NCBI GenBank assembly: GCA_950295325.1
Contig: OX485807.1
Span: forward strand, 1,180,501-1,244,500
Length of the DNA: 64,000 nucleotides
DNA from: Polytrichum commune
Taxonomy: Eukaryota; Streptophyta; Polytrichopsida; Polytrichales; Polytrichaceae
Reading direction: 5' to 3'
Part shown: piece after piece, positions 33,891-46,969 of the stretch
How the letters are laid out: the number at the start of each line of letters is the position of its first letter
Numbering within the stretch: the stretch's first letter is position 1
Position numbers and translations under genes: made by a program
The notes under the pieces: model-generated
Told to the model about the DNA's origin: nothing
What the model saw: only the letters and a program-made list of their open reading frames with translations
The model's database searches: none

Positions 33891-36800
33891 ACATGGTTAC
33901 TTGGCTACTTAGCTACTTGGAGGAAAAGTAAACTACTTATTTGGGAAGAGAGAAGAACTTGTTACTCGGCGGAAAAGTTAACTAGCCACTTGAAGGAGAA
34001 AATAGAATTTGTCACTCGGAGACCTGATACTAGAAGGTAATACCTATATTGACACCTAAAACTTGAAATCTACATGGATACTTGAAACTTGATACCTACA
34101 TGGACATTTGGAATTGATTTATTAATTATTACGCAACTCTACAAGAGACATTTAGTCTACAAGGGTTGTTTGGGTTTACAACAACAAACAAGGTTACTTA
34201 AAATTGCTTAGTTTTGCGATTCTAATCTCAAGAAGATTGAAGTAATATTTGAACTAAATGACAACTGTGACACATGAGGAGATATACAAGAAGAAGTTAT
34301 CATAAACTATATTAATACTAAGAAGTAACATGTGGACTAAAAGACAACCACGACACATGACAAATTATGATACACAAGAAAAGTTGTCACGATCATGCTC
34401 CAAGGACGATTTCAATATATCAAGGGTTCCGACCCTCAGGATGTTGATACAACCGATTCAACAAATAGGTGCAACCATTAAGTTCCAAGGGACTACTTGA
34501 AGAGATATCACCAAGATTAAAATTCATTATAGAGAAACAACCTTCAAACTAAACTTAAAAGTCCATAATGATGAACACAAAGAGAGAAGAACCTAAGATA
34601 CTAATCAATGTAGCATATAAAACCATCTGCAAAATAAAATACAAAACGTCAACAAACGACAAGATGAATACGTAGTTTAGTCATCTTAATTATGATGACG
34701 CTCTAAGTCAATACGATATAATCAACCCAAGAAATAGGTGGAGGTGATTGACCTCTACATAGGTGTTCTAAAGTTCGTGGAGTTCATAACCAATTTTTTC
34801 TCTAGTCTTAATGTTTTTTTGGTTGATCTTTTTGCATATTCATTATATGTTTTAAAAAACATTATTTACACATTATAGAGGATCATTTATCTTTTCACGA
34901 TCTATTGCGCCGCATTAGCTGAGTATCATCATGAAAGTTGTTATCGATTACGTTTCAACTCACTCTAATAAGAATATAACTCGCTCGGCTTCACCGCCTC
35001 TTAAATGTAGCACAAAATCATTGGACTATTTTCGATCATCTTCAAAACTATCATTTATAATATATTCTAGTAAACGATATGAAGATGGAGTAATCTAGTT
35101 GATATTTTTTGCAGATCAATCTCATATGCATATTGGAAATAAATATAATTTTCTCTATTTGGTCATTGCCTAGCGGATTCCCAACCGTTGTTATCAAATT
35201 CAAATAATGATTATGTGTATAATATGTTGCCAAAATTATGTTTCAATCATCAAACCTTAATTACTCATAACGATCCACTAAAAGTCATGGTATCTAAGCT
35301 GTAAAATAACAACTCAACCACCTAATTAGCAATGATTGATTTCATACACAGCATGACGACAAACCACTTACTCAACTAACACACTATGACCATTGTGACA
35401 TCAAACCTTATTGTCATCATAATATCTGTCATAATTTTTGCAAATATCAATTATTATTTTTTTGCTTAGATTCAAATAAACGTATCTACTTCTTGATCTG
35501 AAGTTAAATCCTTTGCTTATTCATTTGGCATTTCACGTATGACTTAATGTATTATTTCACATCCACGTCCATATATAGCCGAAAAAATATTTTTAAGACG
35601 TCGGCCATGGTGGCGCAAACTTCCTAAAACCTCGTAAGAAGGATATTCTCAAACTCATTAAGAAATTATTTCATTAAGTTTTTTTTTTTGGAATACATAA
35701 GCATGCTTGCTTGAAATAATGAAGGCCATTCCACTTTCTCAAGTTGTATATTTGCTTATATTCTAGTAACATCATATGTTCTTTGCATAATCCATGGAGT
35801 TTGAGAACATCAAAGAATTTATTGTTAATAATTGCTTTCGGTCTTCAAATTTATTTTAGTAAATCTTGTTCTACATCATCAACTCTACCATACCCAATCA
35901 TATAGAAACTATCTAATTGATTAGTTAATCTATCTTGACAACTTAAAAGTACGGTTAACACTAGGTTGTTATGTCTCACTTTATGTAACAACTTCACATC
36001 AATTGAGATCGTCATATTATATTAATACAATTTTTAAAATTTGGCTTGCGCCTTAATATTCAGATTTTTCTTCTTCTCAGAAGTCACTTACTTTAGTTAG
36101 CTAGTTGTGATTTTGTCACCATATATTTTTTCACATGAAGATCCCTCCAATAGCAAAGTCGTCTACATTAGTGTGAACGTCAATATTTTAATATATTTTA
36201 ATACACGTGCAATGAAAAACAACTCTTTGAGTTTAACAAATCTGTTCATATATTTTGATCCCATTTAAATATTTGTCCTCCGTATACTAGAAGACTCGAG
36301 AAATATGTGCAACCTTACAACAATTTTTAATAAATTATAGTGAATTTGAAATGAATTTTGTAACATCTAAAGTATGTCCCAAAATTGATTTTCTTGAAAA
36401 AAATAGCTTATTTTTTTCTACAATAGTCAATAACATATATTATTGTAAATTGTTTATTTTTTAAAATGGCTCTTAGAGCTAACTAGGATATCACTTATAT
36501 AAGTGATGAAATTATTCATTTATTTTATCACAGGAACATTAAATTCATGGTGGACATAAAAATATTCAATGCGCTGAACAATCCGAACAAGATGATTAGG
36601 AATTTGAAACATCTATAGAAAACTTTAATATAAAAATATAAAAAATAAAAATGATCAAAATAAAAATAAAATAATACCTTTGTAATCAATGTGTGCAACA
36701 ACCTGATTTGTATGTGAAAAAAAATATCACTCAAAATTATTAAATAAATTAAGCAATGGCTTCTTTAACATAGAGTAAATTTGATTGAAGTAAAAAAATA

Positions 36801-37344
36801 TATATATATATAATTAAAATAAGTGGAAGAGATAAACGAAAATATTCGGACCTACAAAGTATGAAATTGAGAAAACGACCTAAGTTGAACAATAATATCT
36901 TTTGGATTGAATGTTGATGACAAATTGTCTATAGGAGTCGTGAATGAATTATTTGGTTGACTTTTATTCTATCATGTGTCAATTCTCTTGGATTATTTTT
37001 ATAAAGACATAGTTGTCATTGACTTTTCATCCAAACAATTCTTTATTATTGAATTTTTAAAATAATTTAAAATAATTTGTACATTGATTAAAATAAAAAA
37101 TGTTAAATAAAAAAATCATGTCCTTCATTTATTCAAATTATTTAATACATGATTATTGCGAATCCCATCCTAACTTGTTGACTAATTTTAAAATAGTATT
37201 TATTATATTTAATTTTAAAATATTTTTCCAATGGGTTGATATTTTTATTTAGTTCTTATTGATCTTCACGTTAACATTAAGTAATAAAAAAATCCATTTA
37301 GCCTTTTAACTAAACAAATTAGCAACCATATTTGTCTGTAAGCT

Positions 37345-37356
37345 ATACATATACAT

Positions 37357-37389
<33 letters not shown>

Positions 37390-37396
37390 TATATAA
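37345..37396. repeat. (ATAC)n-(AT)n microsatellite
   Basis: ATACATATACATACATACATAC followed by an AT run; a compound microsatellite in the AT-rich tract. Confidence 0.9.
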
Positions 37397-38709
37397 ACAT
37401 AAATAATTTAGGGTTATTTATTTATTTATAAGGTCTTATTTATTGAGAATATCAAACGTAATAGAGCATAATTGAATAAATAAAAAACATATTGTAAAAA
37501 TTCAATAAAATTTATTAAGATAATGTTATAAAGAATATTTGAATATTTTATGAGCATAATACTATATTGTATAATTATATAATAATGAGTTATAATTATA
37601 TAATAATTATAACATATTAAAATTTTATTTAATAATATGATTTGTAATATTATCTATAGTATTTATCTATTTTAATCATGTATTAGAACATCAAAATTTC
37701 ATATGAACAACAAGTAAGTTTTATAAGTGGTTATTTTCTGGTATGTATTACTTGCTTTTACGATTACCTAACAACAATGGTCATAATTTATTCTAATATT
37801 TTAAGGTCTATGATGAGCCATAACTATGAATAATTAATAACATTTAATTTTGCACTATGGATATTTATTTATTGGTGTCACAATAATTGATGAATTGAAT
37901 GTTATTAAATTAAGTATGAAATATTTTAATATCAATCATTTTATATTATGTCTTATCAAATATATATATTAAATTTGAAGAATTTTAAAAAGTTCGATCA
38001 ACAACTACATATGATCACGTTTCTAATCTGATTGTTTTTATAGTCTTATCCATTATAATGTCTATGTACCAATGGATAAATAATTTGACATTTTTGTGAT
38101 TAATTATAGACTTGTAAAGTCTAGAGAAATGTATAATTTTTGGGTCATTATCTAGGAACATATGTTTGAAGAGATCTCGATTTTGATTTGAATTTCTAAG
38201 ACTTGTTTTGAGTTGAAGGATCTGCCTTTGTGTGTACACATGTTTGTATCTAATGAGCAAAGAAGAATTGGAGTCTACAAGAGTATTTCTTATGGCTAAT
38301 TGGATGAAATGACAACACAATCATAATATCAGTGCATTGTGAATTACTATTGGCGATAGATACTTGAAAGTACTATAGGTGGTCAATTAGAATTCCATTT
38401 AGAAGTATCACGAAGTTGTTATTGAACGATCATATGCACTTAGATTATGATTGATACCCCAAATACCAAAACATTCAGGGCATGTGGTCTTTGTATGAGC
38501 AATTTAGCAATTACCAACAATTGTACGAGATCCTACGGGCAGATAAAGGCCTTCACATATACATGTGAAGATGCAACTATTTCATTGAATGATTGAAATT
38601 TATAGGGATGTAACAAAATATAATATAAAAATACACATAAAGTTGGAGAGTTGTGAGATGGGTTGTTATAATACAAGGCCAGATAATGTGCTATTTTGTA
38701 CAAATGCAC

Positions 38710-38716
<7 letters not shown>

Positions 38717-38742
<26 letters not shown>
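38717..38742. repeat. (TA)n microsatellite
   Basis: About 13 TA units in a row. Confidence 0.9.
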
Positions 38743-38743
<1 letters not shown>

Positions 38744-39179
38744 ACTACATTGTACGTCTACTCTATGTTATTCCAAATTAATATATTATATTCCCATTCT
38801 AATTTCGTCTAAACTAATATTCATTGTTGTTGGAATTTATGGTGTGGAGAGACGACATTTAGATGGCATGTCTCATGTTACCTAGTTAACATTAGGAGAC
38901 TACATAGTGGGATATTAGGAACATGTGCAAAAAAATTATATTCCAATATATGCATCTTTGGATTACATACGAGGACATGCTCACCTTATTCAAACAAGCT
39001 TTAAAATATAAGTATTATTTTACAATCTAAATCAATTATTTGTTTTCATCCATAAGATATCATTGCCAGAAAATTATATTTACATGAAAAATAAACTTTA
39101 CTCCACGTCAAAATAAAATAATATGTTTATGTGGTAGGTGAATGAATATTTTCTTGGAGTACATGCCTAAAATAATAAT

Positions 39180-39791
39180 GTGAATGTCAAATGGGTCCAA
39201 GTACTCAACTTAAAGAAACAAGTTGCACCCCATGCTAGAAGGATCTTGAGAGGCATAATTTTTTACGTGGAGTGGAAAACATTGGTGTTTGAGATGGCAA
39301 TGGAGTTGGTTGACCAAATGGGCGAACCCTATACGGTTGCCCCTATACAACAATTATTACGACATTGGTCATATAAGTTTTTTATGGGACGGTTGTCTCT
39401 TCATCCATTGACGTGAACACAAGAGGTAAGTAAAATTCTAAAATCTATCTACAAAAATTGGATGTACTTAATATGAATTGCTTATGATATGCTTTGTATT
39501 TGGCGGCATGAACATGGTGCAATCACATGTGTGAGAGAGATTACCGAGTCTACCATTGAAGTGGAAGAGATTAGAGAAGGATTTAGACATACGCCAAAAC
39601 GCCTTATAGCTAGGAAAACCGCAAGGGCCGTTACACCTAGTTGCAATGACATTCATGTTGTCGGACGCCACTACCCTGGGGTATGGCCAAGGATGTCTTA
39701 CGAACAGACACTCTATTCACTCCGGCCCCTCCCTACAGGGATTGGAGTTCTTCTTCTTCAATTGTCGGACGCGATGGTGGGAGGGCTCTAG
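39180..39791 (+). other. Two neighbouring ORFs of unknown nature
   Basis: Frames at 39180-39416 (78 codons) and 39489-39791 (100 codons) lie on the same strand and have more G+C than the AT-rich tract beside them. The first contains GEPYTVAPIQQLLRHW, the second RKTARAVTPSCNDIHVVG. Their amino-acid make-up is more protein-like than that of other short frames here. I do not recognise a family and saw no clear splice join. They may be a gene fragment or a remnant of a transposon protein. Confidence 0.25.
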
Positions 39792-40394
39792 CCATAAATT
39801 ATGACACTAGATGAAGGCGTATTACAATTCGAGGGAATAGTTACGGCTATAGCAGGATGACATTTTTTTGTTCCAATGAAGGAGTAGGATAGGGAATTAT
39901 TGTGCATAGCTACACAATGTGGGTACGTTAGTTTTAACATATTTGATTAGCATTGGCGATTGTATTGGCGTTGTCTTTTGTGTTGTCCATAGACATGAGA
40001 GATTATGCGCCAAATTTGGAGAATTATAAGGCGATGCAAGGAAAAATTCCCATGTAACAAAACAAAAACCAAGAGGATTGCAAAAAAATTGATAATTTTA
40101 TTCCTTAAATTGAAATTATTGTGAATTTCTGAAGTTAAAACTTGTTGCGAATATATTACCACTATCTAACATATGCCAAAACTACTCATTTTGAGGCGTA
40201 TTCCTCGTCACTTGAACATTCGAAACCAAGGACATGTGTTATGTCATTATTGATTTATTGGTGAAACCATAACCGCGAGTTGGAGATTTAAAAAACGGAG
40301 AACCGCTCATCTACGAGACAATAAGATAGATTTTGTGTGCACCCGATTCCGTTCATCCAATTTGTCATCACCGACTATGAAAGGCTCCACGAGC

Positions 40395-40800
40395 TTCAAT
40401 GGATGCGAAACCTTCCCCTATGAGCTTTTAGGGGGAGGTGGATAGGGGGCGGGGTAGCCCCCCATAAAAATGTTAAAATTTGTTGGTCCCAACTGAAAAC
40501 TCTTGCCCACCCCATCCAACTTCACAGAGTACATTGCCTTTGCATTCTTGAAGGCCGTTTGTCCACAAAATCCATATGGAGTGCACTTCGTCTTCAAGGT
40601 CCAAATTTCAATATATATGTGCACGCCCACCTACTAAATAAGCAATTGACTAGGATTTCATTCCCAAAATAAAACCGTCAATAAAACATGTAACTAACTT
40701 GGAGGTTAAAAATATCACAAAATGTTAATTAGCATCGAGGTTATAGTTTTTGTAACTTACCATTTGAAAGGGTCTTTGTCATTCTAGAATGAAACTGAAA
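40395..40800 (+). repeat. Dispersed repeat, copy 2 (partner at 0.5-0.96 kb)
   Basis: See 490-960: shared blocks include GAGCTTTTAGGGGGAGGTGGAT, CATTCTTGAAGGCC, CAAGGTCCAAA and GAAAGGGTCTTTGTC, in the same order and orientation. Confidence 0.7.
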
Positions 40801-40904
40801 TTAATGTGTTATTTTCAGTATACACACATTAATATAGTTTAATGTAGGATTTGTAATAAATGGCATGCATACACTATTTACATACATGGTTGGAAGACTC
40901 AGGG

Positions 40905-41110
40905 AGGTCACTTCCCCTTACATTTTGTAACCACGTGCGTTAAGTGGGTATTCGTTTGGGGGGCTATTTACCTAGTAATTATGATTTTAAGAGATCCTTT
41001 TAGTAGAAAATAAGCTACTTGGTCTTAATTTCCAGCACCCTATTGGTAATTTTAAGTCCAAATGTAGCCTAATTCTTGACACGCTATAGTACTTATAAAG
41101 CTTAGGCATT
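40905..41110 (+). repeat. Dispersed repeat (partner at 32.3-32.5 kb)
   Basis: Counterpart of 32311-32530, sharing GTAACCACGTGC, GGGTATT, AATAAGCTACTT and CAGCACCCTA in order. Confidence 0.65.
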
Positions 41111-42450
41111 TGCTTTGATGGACATTAAAGGTTTTAGGGTAGACACAAGCGTAGACACAAATCTTGTAGCGTACTTTGAAACTTGCATAGCGAGAAAGTG
41201 AGTCCAGGAGACTAGATGGCATGGGATTCACACTAGCAAGTCCACACAAGCAAAAGAAGTGCAAGCAAACATCTAGCCCACAACGTCCTTACCGTAGTTT
41301 TCTAACGGAGGGTTCATATTTTGAAGTGAAAGTTTGAAACCACCTCTTGTCGATGCCGGGTCTCCTCGAGCACTAGTCGTTAAGAAAATAATTAATGCCC
41401 ATTTGCTCAACAATGTATGACATGGCATTGCGATTAAACATTGTTCACAAGAAGCACCTTCCATCAAAGTGGTTGCGGGTGTTTTTATTGTTGCAAAGGG
41501 TGGTTAGGACAACAAGTTTTTCACCTAGTGATACACCATTATTAAATTCCCACAATATCACCTATAATCCTTTGCGCAATTTATGAATATCCTAAACCTC
41601 TAAGTGTGAAAGGGGTCTTTTCATACACAAAAATGTGTAAGTGAAGAACAAATTTCGTTTTTAGGTAGTTGGGTAAAAAAGGACCCTTTCTAAAATCAAC
41701 TCGTTCTTCGATTGCACATTTCAAATTGATTGAATGTCTTTATGTCATTAAAGATTTGGAGTTATGTGTTGCTATAATATTTTTTTCTTATCGATATTAT
41801 GATTTTTTACCCACTAAGTTATATCATGTTCTTCGGTGTGTGTACTAACTACACTAAATATGATTTAGTGTCACCAATTCTAATTGTCTTGCTCATACTA
41901 ATCGTAAACCACGGTCTACTATCACCAAGACTAAATGTTAACGCCACATTATTTGTCATTCCTTGTAAGATTTATAGTGTTGCAATTACTATCACTTACC
42001 AAGTGATTTTCATCCAAATTTCAATCATCCATGACGAATTTCATCACAAGTTGCTAATAAGAGAAGGTGGGGTTTTGGCCACTGGATGAACTCATCCATC
42101 ATCCATGACAGTATTTGTTCATTTGATCATAAGAAGCGTCGTCCAAAAAAGTTACCATAGTGACATTAAATACCATATTTAGTGTACTAATGTTATTTGG
42201 GTAAAAAGTGATACTCTCAGTAAAATGTTTTAGCATTGCATAATTCCAAATGGTAACCCACCTTATAACCCACACAAATAGGACAATTTAGTGTAATGAG
42301 ACAAGAGTGGATGACGAGCGGCTTCATCATCCATTCAACTCATGTTAATTATTTAGTCGATACCCAATTAACTCATGGACAAAATATGAGAATTAGAACG
42401 ATGTCACGCCCACATGAATGACAAATTATGACGAATTCTGATAACCCTTC
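41111..42450. other. Gene-free spacer
   Basis: No recognisable protein motif or splice-joined frame. Short frames are present on both strands. The block GTGACATTAAATACCATATTTAGTGTA at 42160 resembles part of the GTGACACTAAATACCAT repeat seen at 10.3, 26.2 and 29.2 kb. Confidence 0.5.
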
Positions 42451-42454
42451 CAAC

Positions 42455-42660
42455 AAACTGCTACTTACAGATGAACGGGCCGAGTTTAAAAATTAACCAG
42501 CTCAAACTCAAGACCTTGAGAAAATTACCATTCCATTTAAAAAAAATACATAATGTTCCGTAATTTAATAAAGAAACACTGAAAGATGTCAACATATAAT
42601 CGGTTGGTCTTGAAAACACTAGGACGTCCACCATAATGCCCAAAAGCCTCCCCGGACACT
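42455..42660 (+). repeat. Dispersed repeat, copy of the 32.6-kb family
   Basis: Same series of blocks as 32570-32790, including TTACAGATGAA, GAAAATTACC, GATGTCAACAT and AATGCCCA. It ends about 900 bp upstream of the splicing-factor gene. Confidence 0.65.
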
Positions 42661-42835
42661 GAACCCTTTCTGCTCTTGGATGAGTGATTGGTTATGAATC
42701 ATGATCACACATCAGTAGTACGATGAGGCGGTTCATCCACAATGAGAAAATCATCCAGATACAGACGGATGAATTATGTTTGCACTCGCGCTCTTGTTCT
42801 GCACTCTCGACGCAACGCGGGCCATGCAAACCTCG

Positions 42836-42861
42836 CCATCGCCATCGCCATCGCCATCGCC
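42836..42861. repeat. (GCCATC)n hexanucleotide repeat
   Basis: About four units of CATCGC in the presumed promoter or leader of the CLASRP-like gene. Confidence 0.9.
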
Positions 42862-43582
42862 AGATCACCTCCGCTGCTCCCAACGCCACTCCAATCCACC
42901 ACCCCACTCTCTCCATATCCTTCGTCGCAATTTTCTGATTCGGCGCTGAATTTACCGCAACTCCGAAGGTTGGGTATCGCGAGAGTTTGAGCTTTCGGAC
43001 ATTTTAGGTCAGAAGGCGTGGGGCAGCGATGGCGGGGCTATGGCGATGCCTCTAGGACGAATCTCTATTGCCTCTGCCAGGAATTTTTAATATTTTCCTG
43101 GGGTGGTAGGATTGGCGAAAGAAGCAGAAGTTGGGTACAGAGGACTTTGCTAAAGTTTAACCTTTAGGTCTTATGGCGGGGATAGAGTTTGGAGAAGCTT
43201 CTGCGATACGTTAAGGAAGATAGGGAGGCGAGGGGATGAGGATTTGAGGATTTCTCTTGGTTTTTGGATTGGGAATTCACCAAATTGCTGGAACCTGAGT
43301 AGACAGGTTGTTGCTCACATTAGGTCGAATGGAGCGTGACAGGGCTTCGGGGATGTGTTAGGCATGCTTAATAGCAAGGAAATGAGTTTTGAGGATTGCG
43401 AGAGGTGGAATTACTGGCCGGAGGTTGATTAGATTAGACATGTTGGTTGAGCTTCAGGGCGGGGTGATGTTGGTGCATGGTGGAGGGGGTTCGGCGATGG
43501 TGGATTAGGTAGGGTTAGTATGCTTTAGATATTTTCGGGTTTGTTCGGAGGTTGTTCCATTGTTGAGGGCATAATCATCATC
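42862..43582 (+). promoter_or_regulatory. Presumed promoter/leader of the CLASRP-like gene
   Basis: Higher G+C than the flanks and no repeat similarity found. It probably holds the transcription start and 5' leader, possibly with a leader intron. I cannot place the TATA box or transcription start. Confidence 0.4.
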
Positions 43583-45259
43583 ATGTGGCATGAGGCGAGG
43601 AGGTCGGAGAAGAAGGTCCATGAGATAATGGACGCCGCAAGAAGGCGGGCACAGAAGCGTGCCATCTTCTTGGCGAAGCGGAGGGTAGATCCGCAACAGA
43701 CACTGAGAGTCGTGGGGACAAGGTGTCGCGTGCACCATGATGCTACCATATACCAGGCAACGGAGGATCAGCAGGGGTTGATCCCGTGGAACGGGAAAGA
43801 GGATAATCTAATCGATCGGTTCGATGGAAGAGCGCTTTTGGATATGATACGGGAGTACAGTGCTGCATCATCGCAGCCGAGAGAGAAGACGGAAGAAGAG
43901 GAGGAGCTTGAGGAGATGGTCAATTTCCAGCGGTACCGTGATCTTATCAAACAGCGGAGACGTGGGTTGAGTGATAAGCAGGGGCTTGAGGATGTGGAGC
44001 AGGAGCTGGAGGCAAGATCTATGGCTCCCTTCCCAGGGGACAAGCAGCGAACACCTGCTGTGAAGCCTACGTATGCGCAGGTAGGGTTTGCGTATGAAAC
44101 AGCGGGGGGTTCAGGTATGAAGGAAGAGGCTCAAATTGCAGGGTTAGGGGATTCGGATAGCGATGAGGAAGGTGGTGGCGAGGAGGAAGAAGGCAGCAGT
44201 AGTGAAGATAGTGAGGACGAGTTGATTGAGTCAATTGGGCAGGACTATGGTGTGCAAAGGTTCAATGCGTTACTCAGCCTGGATCGTAAGCTGAAGGAAG
44301 AGGAAGGGCGGCAGAAGGAGTTGGTAAAAGGGGACCCGGCTATGAGGAAATTGAGCCGGAAGGAGCGAAGGAAAGTGTCGCAGCAAGAGAGAGAGCGAGA
44401 GAAGGAGGCTGCAAGGCTACTGAACAACCGGCCTGCCCAGCATGACCCTTATAGAGAGCTGAGGAAGAGTCCCACTTATGACTCGTACTCTCATTCTTAC
44501 CCTAGAAGAGAAAGAGGGAGGACTTCATCGCTGTCCCCTCCCAATTCAAGGTCCCGGATTGACCACCGTCATGGAGACTCCTCCGATCCATATGATCGGG
44601 ACCATCATAGTAGGAAGAAGAAAAGCTCCAGTGGCACGACCTCTACCATCGAGTACATTACAGAGTTTGGGGTGGAGGGAACTGCAGGTGAGTTGGAAAG
44701 GAGTGTGGCTCCGCCATCATCACCCCCGACACATATGGTGGATGTTTCTCTACCTTCAAGACGAATTCTTGAAGCTTTACATAGTGATCCAGCAGCAGTT
44801 GCAGTTGCTCCGGCGGTCGCAGGAGCATCTGGTGGTGACTGGGATGCCAGACATCGAGAAAGGGAAGCCAGGGCTTCTGGCGTGTCGTCGTCTTCTGCCA
44901 TTGCAAAGCTAAGTAAGCTGGTCACTACCCCAGGGTCAGCCACACAGAAAACCTCTCAGGCAGACCCCAAGACCCAAGAAACTCCACAAGAGCGGCTCAA
45001 GCGGATCATGAATAAGCAATTGAGTAAGCAGATTAAGAAGGATACGGTTTCAGAGGCTGGAAAGAGGAGAGAGCAAGAGAGAGAGCGGCAGGAGAAGCTT
45101 GCAGAGACCCGCCGAATAGCCCAACGCAGCAGAAGGGGTCGTAGTAGAAGCCATAGCCGAAGTCTGTCTCCAGTCCGATACCGGTACAGAAGCAGGAGCA
45201 GGAGCCCCATTAGGTCTTACCCTCGATCACCACGCTCACGGAGCCGTGTGAGGAGTTAA
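43583..45259 (+). CDS. CLASRP-like SR-related splicing regulator, intronless
   Basis: A single uninterrupted frame of 558 codons. An upstream in-frame ATG at 43541 would add 14 residues, but MWHEARRSEKKVHEIMDAAR is the conserved start of the CLASRP (CLK4-associating SR-rich protein, SFRS16) family. Residues about 28-150 form the alternative-splicing-regulator N-terminal (DRY_EERY-type) region, including YQATEDQQGLIPW and LIDRFDGRALLD. An acidic tract follows (GDSDSDEEGGGEEEE, 189-203), then DYGVQRFNALL, a charged coiled segment near 265-290, and a C-terminal RS tail (about 513-558) rich in SRSRSRSP. Family members are nuclear and influence alternative splicing with CLK kinases, which phosphorylate RS tails. 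The lack of any coding intron is unusual for this family in plants as I know it and could mean retroposition, but the frame is intact. Confidence 0.88.
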   Translation: MWHEARRSEKKVHEIMDAARRRAQKRAIFLAKRRVDPQQTLRVVGTRCRVHHDATIYQATEDQQGLIPWNGKEDNLIDRFDGRALLDMIREYSAASSQPREKTEEEEELEEMVNFQRYRDLIKQRRRGLSDKQGLEDVEQELEARSMAPFPGDKQRTPAVKPTYAQVGFAYETAGGSGMKEEAQIAGLGDSDSDEEGGGEEEEGSSSEDSEDELIESIGQDYGVQRFNALLSLDRKLKEEEGRQKELVKGDPAMRKLSRKERRKVSQQEREREKEAARLLNNRPAQHDPYRELRKSPTYDSYSHSYPRRERGRTSSLSPPNSRSRIDHRHGDSSDPYDRDHHSRKKKSSSGTTSTIEYITEFGVEGTAGELERSVAPPSSPPTHMVDVSLPSRRILEALHSDPAAVAVAPAVAGASGGDWDARHREREARASGVSSSSAIAKLSKLVTTPGSATQKTSQADPKTQETPQERLKRIMNKQLSKQIKKDTVSEAGKRREQERERQEKLAETRRIAQRSRRGRSRSHSRSLSPVRYRYRSRSRSPIRSYPRSPRSRSRVRS

Positions 45260-46965
45260 GAGTGGAAAGTGATTTGTGATGATCAGAGGGAGGATCGTTT
45301 TTTATTGTGCCTCCTTTGCATGTTGAGGGTGTGCATTTCTTACATGGTGTCAGAGCAAGGAGACTTGCGAAATCCCCAGCAGCATCAACTAAGCTACCCC
45401 AAGTTTCGCAGGATGATTTTGGGCATGACTTTCTTCAATCTGCATTACTTCCCATGGTATGTGGAGTGTGCAGTTTATTCAGGTGCTCAATCCTTGCATG
45501 CTTCAATATGAGAAAGGGGCCAAATTGAAACATTGCTTGGAACCATAGTGCCACTCTTCTGCAAGTGGGTATCATGTACATCAAATGCTGATATACCAAG
45601 TTTTGAAAGTCCCAAATATGCAGGTGATACCAAAGATCTTTGAGTGACTTTTGTGACCAAGGAACATGGCAAAAAAATATCAGATCTCAACAGCGATAGA
45701 CCTGGTTGGATGGACATAAGCAATTTTAAGCCAAGGGTGTTGTGTGTAATAGCTTATACACGGAGTAGGCTGATCGTACTAGGATCAAAGCATGTAGGCT
45801 GCATTTTGGAGGGGCTGTAAATACTTGGTGCCTGGTTTGTGATCTGAATTGAGGTCCTTCCACTTGCTCCTGAAAGTTCTGGCAGCCCCTTCCATGTTAG
45901 TTTTCCTGAGCTGAAAACTACTATTTAGAGCTGTAGTCTGCAAACATGGATTCAGAATGAGATGGAGTTAGAAGGTATCTCTTATTCATGAAAAACTATG
46001 CAAGGTCAAAATGAATGTGTCAAAGATCAGGGCTGAATCAGCTCTCTTTACAGGTTATCAACACATTGTAGATTCTCCAGAACACATCCTCCAACTTATC
46101 GAAGCAGAATCCATGTTTTTGATAATATTGCACAGGCCTTGTTGAATTTGAATGTCAAAGTATAGGTTGCTTCACCAGTTGATAGTGTACTCATCATAGA
46201 GCAGAAGCTGAGCTTTTCAACAGTTCAATGCTTGAGATGCTCTTGCTCTTTTGCAGCCTATAAGCCGAGCACAAATCTTTGGAGGCTATTATGGACACAC
46301 TCAGCTTATTTTTGAAACGCATCTGTCTGACCCTCTTGAAGGATCCCAAATCTGCATAACATTGGAAGATGTGCGGTGGATGCATCCCTCGTATCATATC
46401 TTGGCTGAGAAGTTCATAGTGGAATTTGTCATGTCCTGACTTAATCCAGACATTCCGGGTCTTCCCCTGGGCTGGTCTCTTGAGAAATCTTGGGGTGTAC
46501 TTGTATCACCCTCATATTTTCTGTAGGAGTTTCCTGTTTGATGTCATAAAAACTGTGGATGCAATCATTGGTTGCACCAGGGTAGAATCGGAGCTACCAA
46601 AATGCTGTGGCTAATGTATCGACCTGTACAATGTGGCAACAATTTTAGAAATCCATAGAGGCATGCCACCAAACTTGAAGAACGTCATGTAATTGCTATA
46701 AGGCTCACCTATAGTCTTTAGTAATCTGGAATCACCCCAAAATCCAACATGTCCCAAAGATGGCATCGAAGTCCAATATGAGAAATACTCATGCCCATCT
46801 GCACCTGGTCAACCAACTTCTAACCCCTGACCTAAAACAGGCATTTGAACTCTACTAACTATGAGTTTTACACCCATGTGGGGTTTTAAACCTATGCGGG
46901 TTTTAGTCCACACAAACCCCATGTGGGGGGTCGTGGCTGTTGACCCCACTTGAACTTAACTTGGA
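45260..46965. other. Downstream region of the CLASRP-like gene
   Basis: About 1.7 kb of moderately balanced base composition without TE similarity that I can see. It may contain an extended 3' leader or untranslated exons. Short frames on both strands show no known motifs. Confidence 0.4.
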
Positions 46966-46969
46966 TTGG

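Larger units (their letters stand above)
33900..39170. other. Very AT-rich gene-free tract
   Basis: About 5 kb that is visibly poorer in G and C than the rest of the window, most extreme at 36.2-38.0 kb. It contains (ATAC)n/(AT)n at 37345-37396 and (TA)n at 38717-38742. No exon chain, RNA gene or known repeat protein was seen. Open frames of 60-100 codons are what low-complexity AT-rich DNA yields. Confidence 0.65.

Noticed and set aside
43768-45210. Several antisense and shifted frames across the CLASRP-like gene
   Set aside because: Shadows of the 558-codon frame; Ser/Leu-rich antisense of RS and Glu-rich codons.
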